This document shows, in pieces, positions 5,371-6,307 of a stretch of DNA of 6,307 nt. The notes below the pieces were generated by a model, which saw only the letters and a program-made list of their open reading frames with translations, ran no database searches and was not told the DNA's origin. A program made the translations under genes and the position numbers. Within the stretch, counting starts at the first letter, position 1. Every line of letters starts with the position of its first letter. This DNA is from Deltaproteobacteria bacterium (GTDB taxonomy: Bacteria > Desulfobacterota_C > Deferrisomatia > Deferrisomatales > JACRMM01): contig JACRCS010000793.1 of NCBI GenBank assembly GCA_016218905.1, positions 1 through 6,307 of the forward strand. The letters are read 5' to 3'.

Positions 5371-6307
5371 AAGCATCTCGAGGAAGCTCTCGAGACGGGT
5401 GCGGGTGCGGGCGTCGATGGGCATGGGGCGGTCGGCCTCCAGCGTCAGGATGGGGACGCCGAGGGTCTTCCGGAGAATCAGGTCTTCCATCTGGCGGAAG
5501 CAGAAGGCCTGAACGTAGTGGATGACGCCGTCGATTCGCCGCCTGGCGATCTCCCGGCGGACGTCCTCGATGCGGCCGAAGACGTCGTACGGGTAGGTGT
5601 ACTTGCAGTACGCCTCGACCAGCGGGTCGCCCAGGTAGGGCAACGCGAACTGCCGCTGCGTCTCGTTGAACACGACGCGGGCGCCCCTCTCCTCCAGGAA
5701 GTCGTAGAGGCCGTCGAGGATGGGCGGCACGCCCAGGTAGCCGAGTCGAACGAAGTCGCTCCCGAACGGGCTCCGGCCGCGCGCCTCCTCCAGGAGGCCG
5801 TCGAGCTTTCGCCCGTACGCCTCCGGGTCCCCTTCGAAGTCGCTGGCGCAGACGAGCGCGAGGTGATTCTCGCGCCCGGAGACGGTGCCCTCTTCCCAGG
5901 TGAGGCGGTCGACCTCGTGGGCCTTCGCCCTCACCGCGTCGAGCCGTCCCTTCTGGCGCTCTGCCTCGGCAAGTCTGGTCCCCAGCTTCCGGCAGAGCCT
6001 CTCGATCTCGCTCGAGAGCGCCTCCGGCGAGCGGTCGTAGGGAAACGAGAAGGGGAGCGTCTCGAGGCCCTGAAACTTCCAGATTTCGAGCAGCGCCTGG
6101 GTATTCGAGCAGTCCCCGGCCATCACTCCGACGACGCAGTCGACCTCGCAGCGCCGGGCCGCGGCGTAGATGCCCTTGATCCAGGAACAGGTGGTGACCG
6201 GGAACCCGGCGATCTCCGCCTCCTCGATGAAGGAGGAGCGCCTCGCGTCCGTGATGAAGACGTTGTTGAGATCCACCGGCACGTGCCCCGCCGCGTTGAC
6301 GGCCTCC
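5362..6307 (-). CDS. 2-hydroxyacyl-CoA dehydratase / benzoyl-CoA reductase family protein, 5' end beyond the window
   Basis: The frame is open from the right edge to the TGA at 5364-5362, giving 314 residues. It belongs to the HGD-D family (HgdA/HgdB, FldB/C, BcrB/BcrC), oxygen-sensitive proteins in which a cysteine-held [4Fe-4S] cluster supports radical chemistry on CoA thioesters. Counting from the GTG at 6282-6280, conserved-type cysteines lie at C32 in TTCSWIKGIY, C58 in GVMAGDCSNTQAL and C261 in VQAFCFRQMED, the three positions expected to bind the cluster. IPILTLEAD-like PILTLEADRP (277-286) and the end TRTRLESFLEML (294-304) are also typical. That GTG is probably not the start: the frame continues upstream as EAVNAAGH before VPVDLNNVFIT, which looks like the conserved N-terminal A-A-G-x-x-P-V segment. 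Subunit role and substrate cannot be told. A partner subunit and an activator ATPase would be expected beyond the right edge. The gene ends inside a heptamer array. Confidence 0.87.
   Translation of the reverse strand, partial: EAVNAAGHVPVDLNNVFITDARRSSFIEEAEIAGFPVTTCSWIKGIYAAARRCEVDCVVGVMAGDCSNTQALLEIWKFQGLETLPFSFPYDRSPEALSSEIERLCRKLGTRLAEAERQKGRLDAVRAKAHEVDRLTWEEGTVSGRENHLALVCASDFEGDPEAYGRKLDGLLEEARGRSPFGSDFVRLGYLGVPPILDGLYDFLEERGARVVFNETQRQFALPYLGDPLVEAYCKYTYPYDVFGRIEDVRREIARRRIDGVIHYVQAFCFRQMEDLILRKTLGVPILTLEADRPMPIDARTRTRLESFLEMLQG

Noticed and set aside
2798..5371. A long + strand frame of 857 codons, beginning with Trp-Thr repeats
   Set aside because: It is antisense to cls and ttcA, both with complete family motifs, and starts inside the repeat array. 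High GC suppresses stop codons.

Overview
The window is GC-rich bacterial DNA (well above 60% GC by eye). It holds four complete genes, one gene cut by the right edge, and possibly the last codons of a gene cut by the left edge. Two genes point to anaerobic acyl-CoA chemistry: a glutaconyl-CoA decarboxylase alpha subunit (GcdA type) and a 2-hydroxyacyl-CoA dehydratase / benzoyl-CoA reductase family (HGD-D) protein. With a GcdA gene, a probable sigma-54 promoter and short tandem repeats in the spacers, a Desulfobacterota-like (deltaproteobacterial) or similar uncultivated anaerobic lineage is my best guess. Taxonomy cannot be fixed from this window.

Layout, left to right. Bases 1-219 hold a possible C-terminal gene fragment (to 92) and a small 9-bp tandem repeat (CTCTGTGNN x3). 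A HIT-family nucleotide hydrolase/transferase gene follows on the + strand (220-681), with its start fixed by an AGGAGG site. Bases 682-848 lie between convergent genes and hold a 13-bp perfect stem-loop. The gcdA-like gene (849-2582) is on the - strand. Its upstream region carries an RBS, a near-consensus -24/-12 (sigma-54) promoter and, about 90 bp further upstream, a perfect 8-bp inverted repeat placed where an enhancer-binding protein would sit. Then comes a 9-bp tandem array (2809-2943) that switches strand orientation part way through. It abuts the stop of a cardiolipin-synthase-type phospholipase D gene (2951-4375, - strand). Next is a ttcA-like tRNA thiolase gene (4433-5212, - strand), 57 bp from the cls start. 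A composite heptanucleotide array (5225-5370) separates it from the dehydratase-family gene (5362 to beyond 6307, - strand), whose stop codon lies inside the array.

Functional reading. The last four genes all lie on the - strand, but the two large spacers filled by repeat arrays suggest at least three transcription units: the dehydratase-like gene, ttcA-cls, and gcdA with its own regulated promoter. In glutamate fermentation, (R)-2-hydroxyglutaryl-CoA dehydratase makes glutaconyl-CoA, which GcdA decarboxylates. In anaerobic aromatic degradation, HGD-D relatives (benzoyl-CoA reductase subunits) act upstream of glutaryl-CoA/glutaconyl-CoA breakdown. Either pathway would link the two genes, but the biotin carrier, membrane decarboxylase subunits and dehydratase activator that would settle it are not in the window. 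HIT, Cls and TtcA look like housekeeping neighbours.

The most notable non-coding content is three different families of short tandem repeats placed in three spacers, plus the sigma-54 promoter with its candidate upstream operator.
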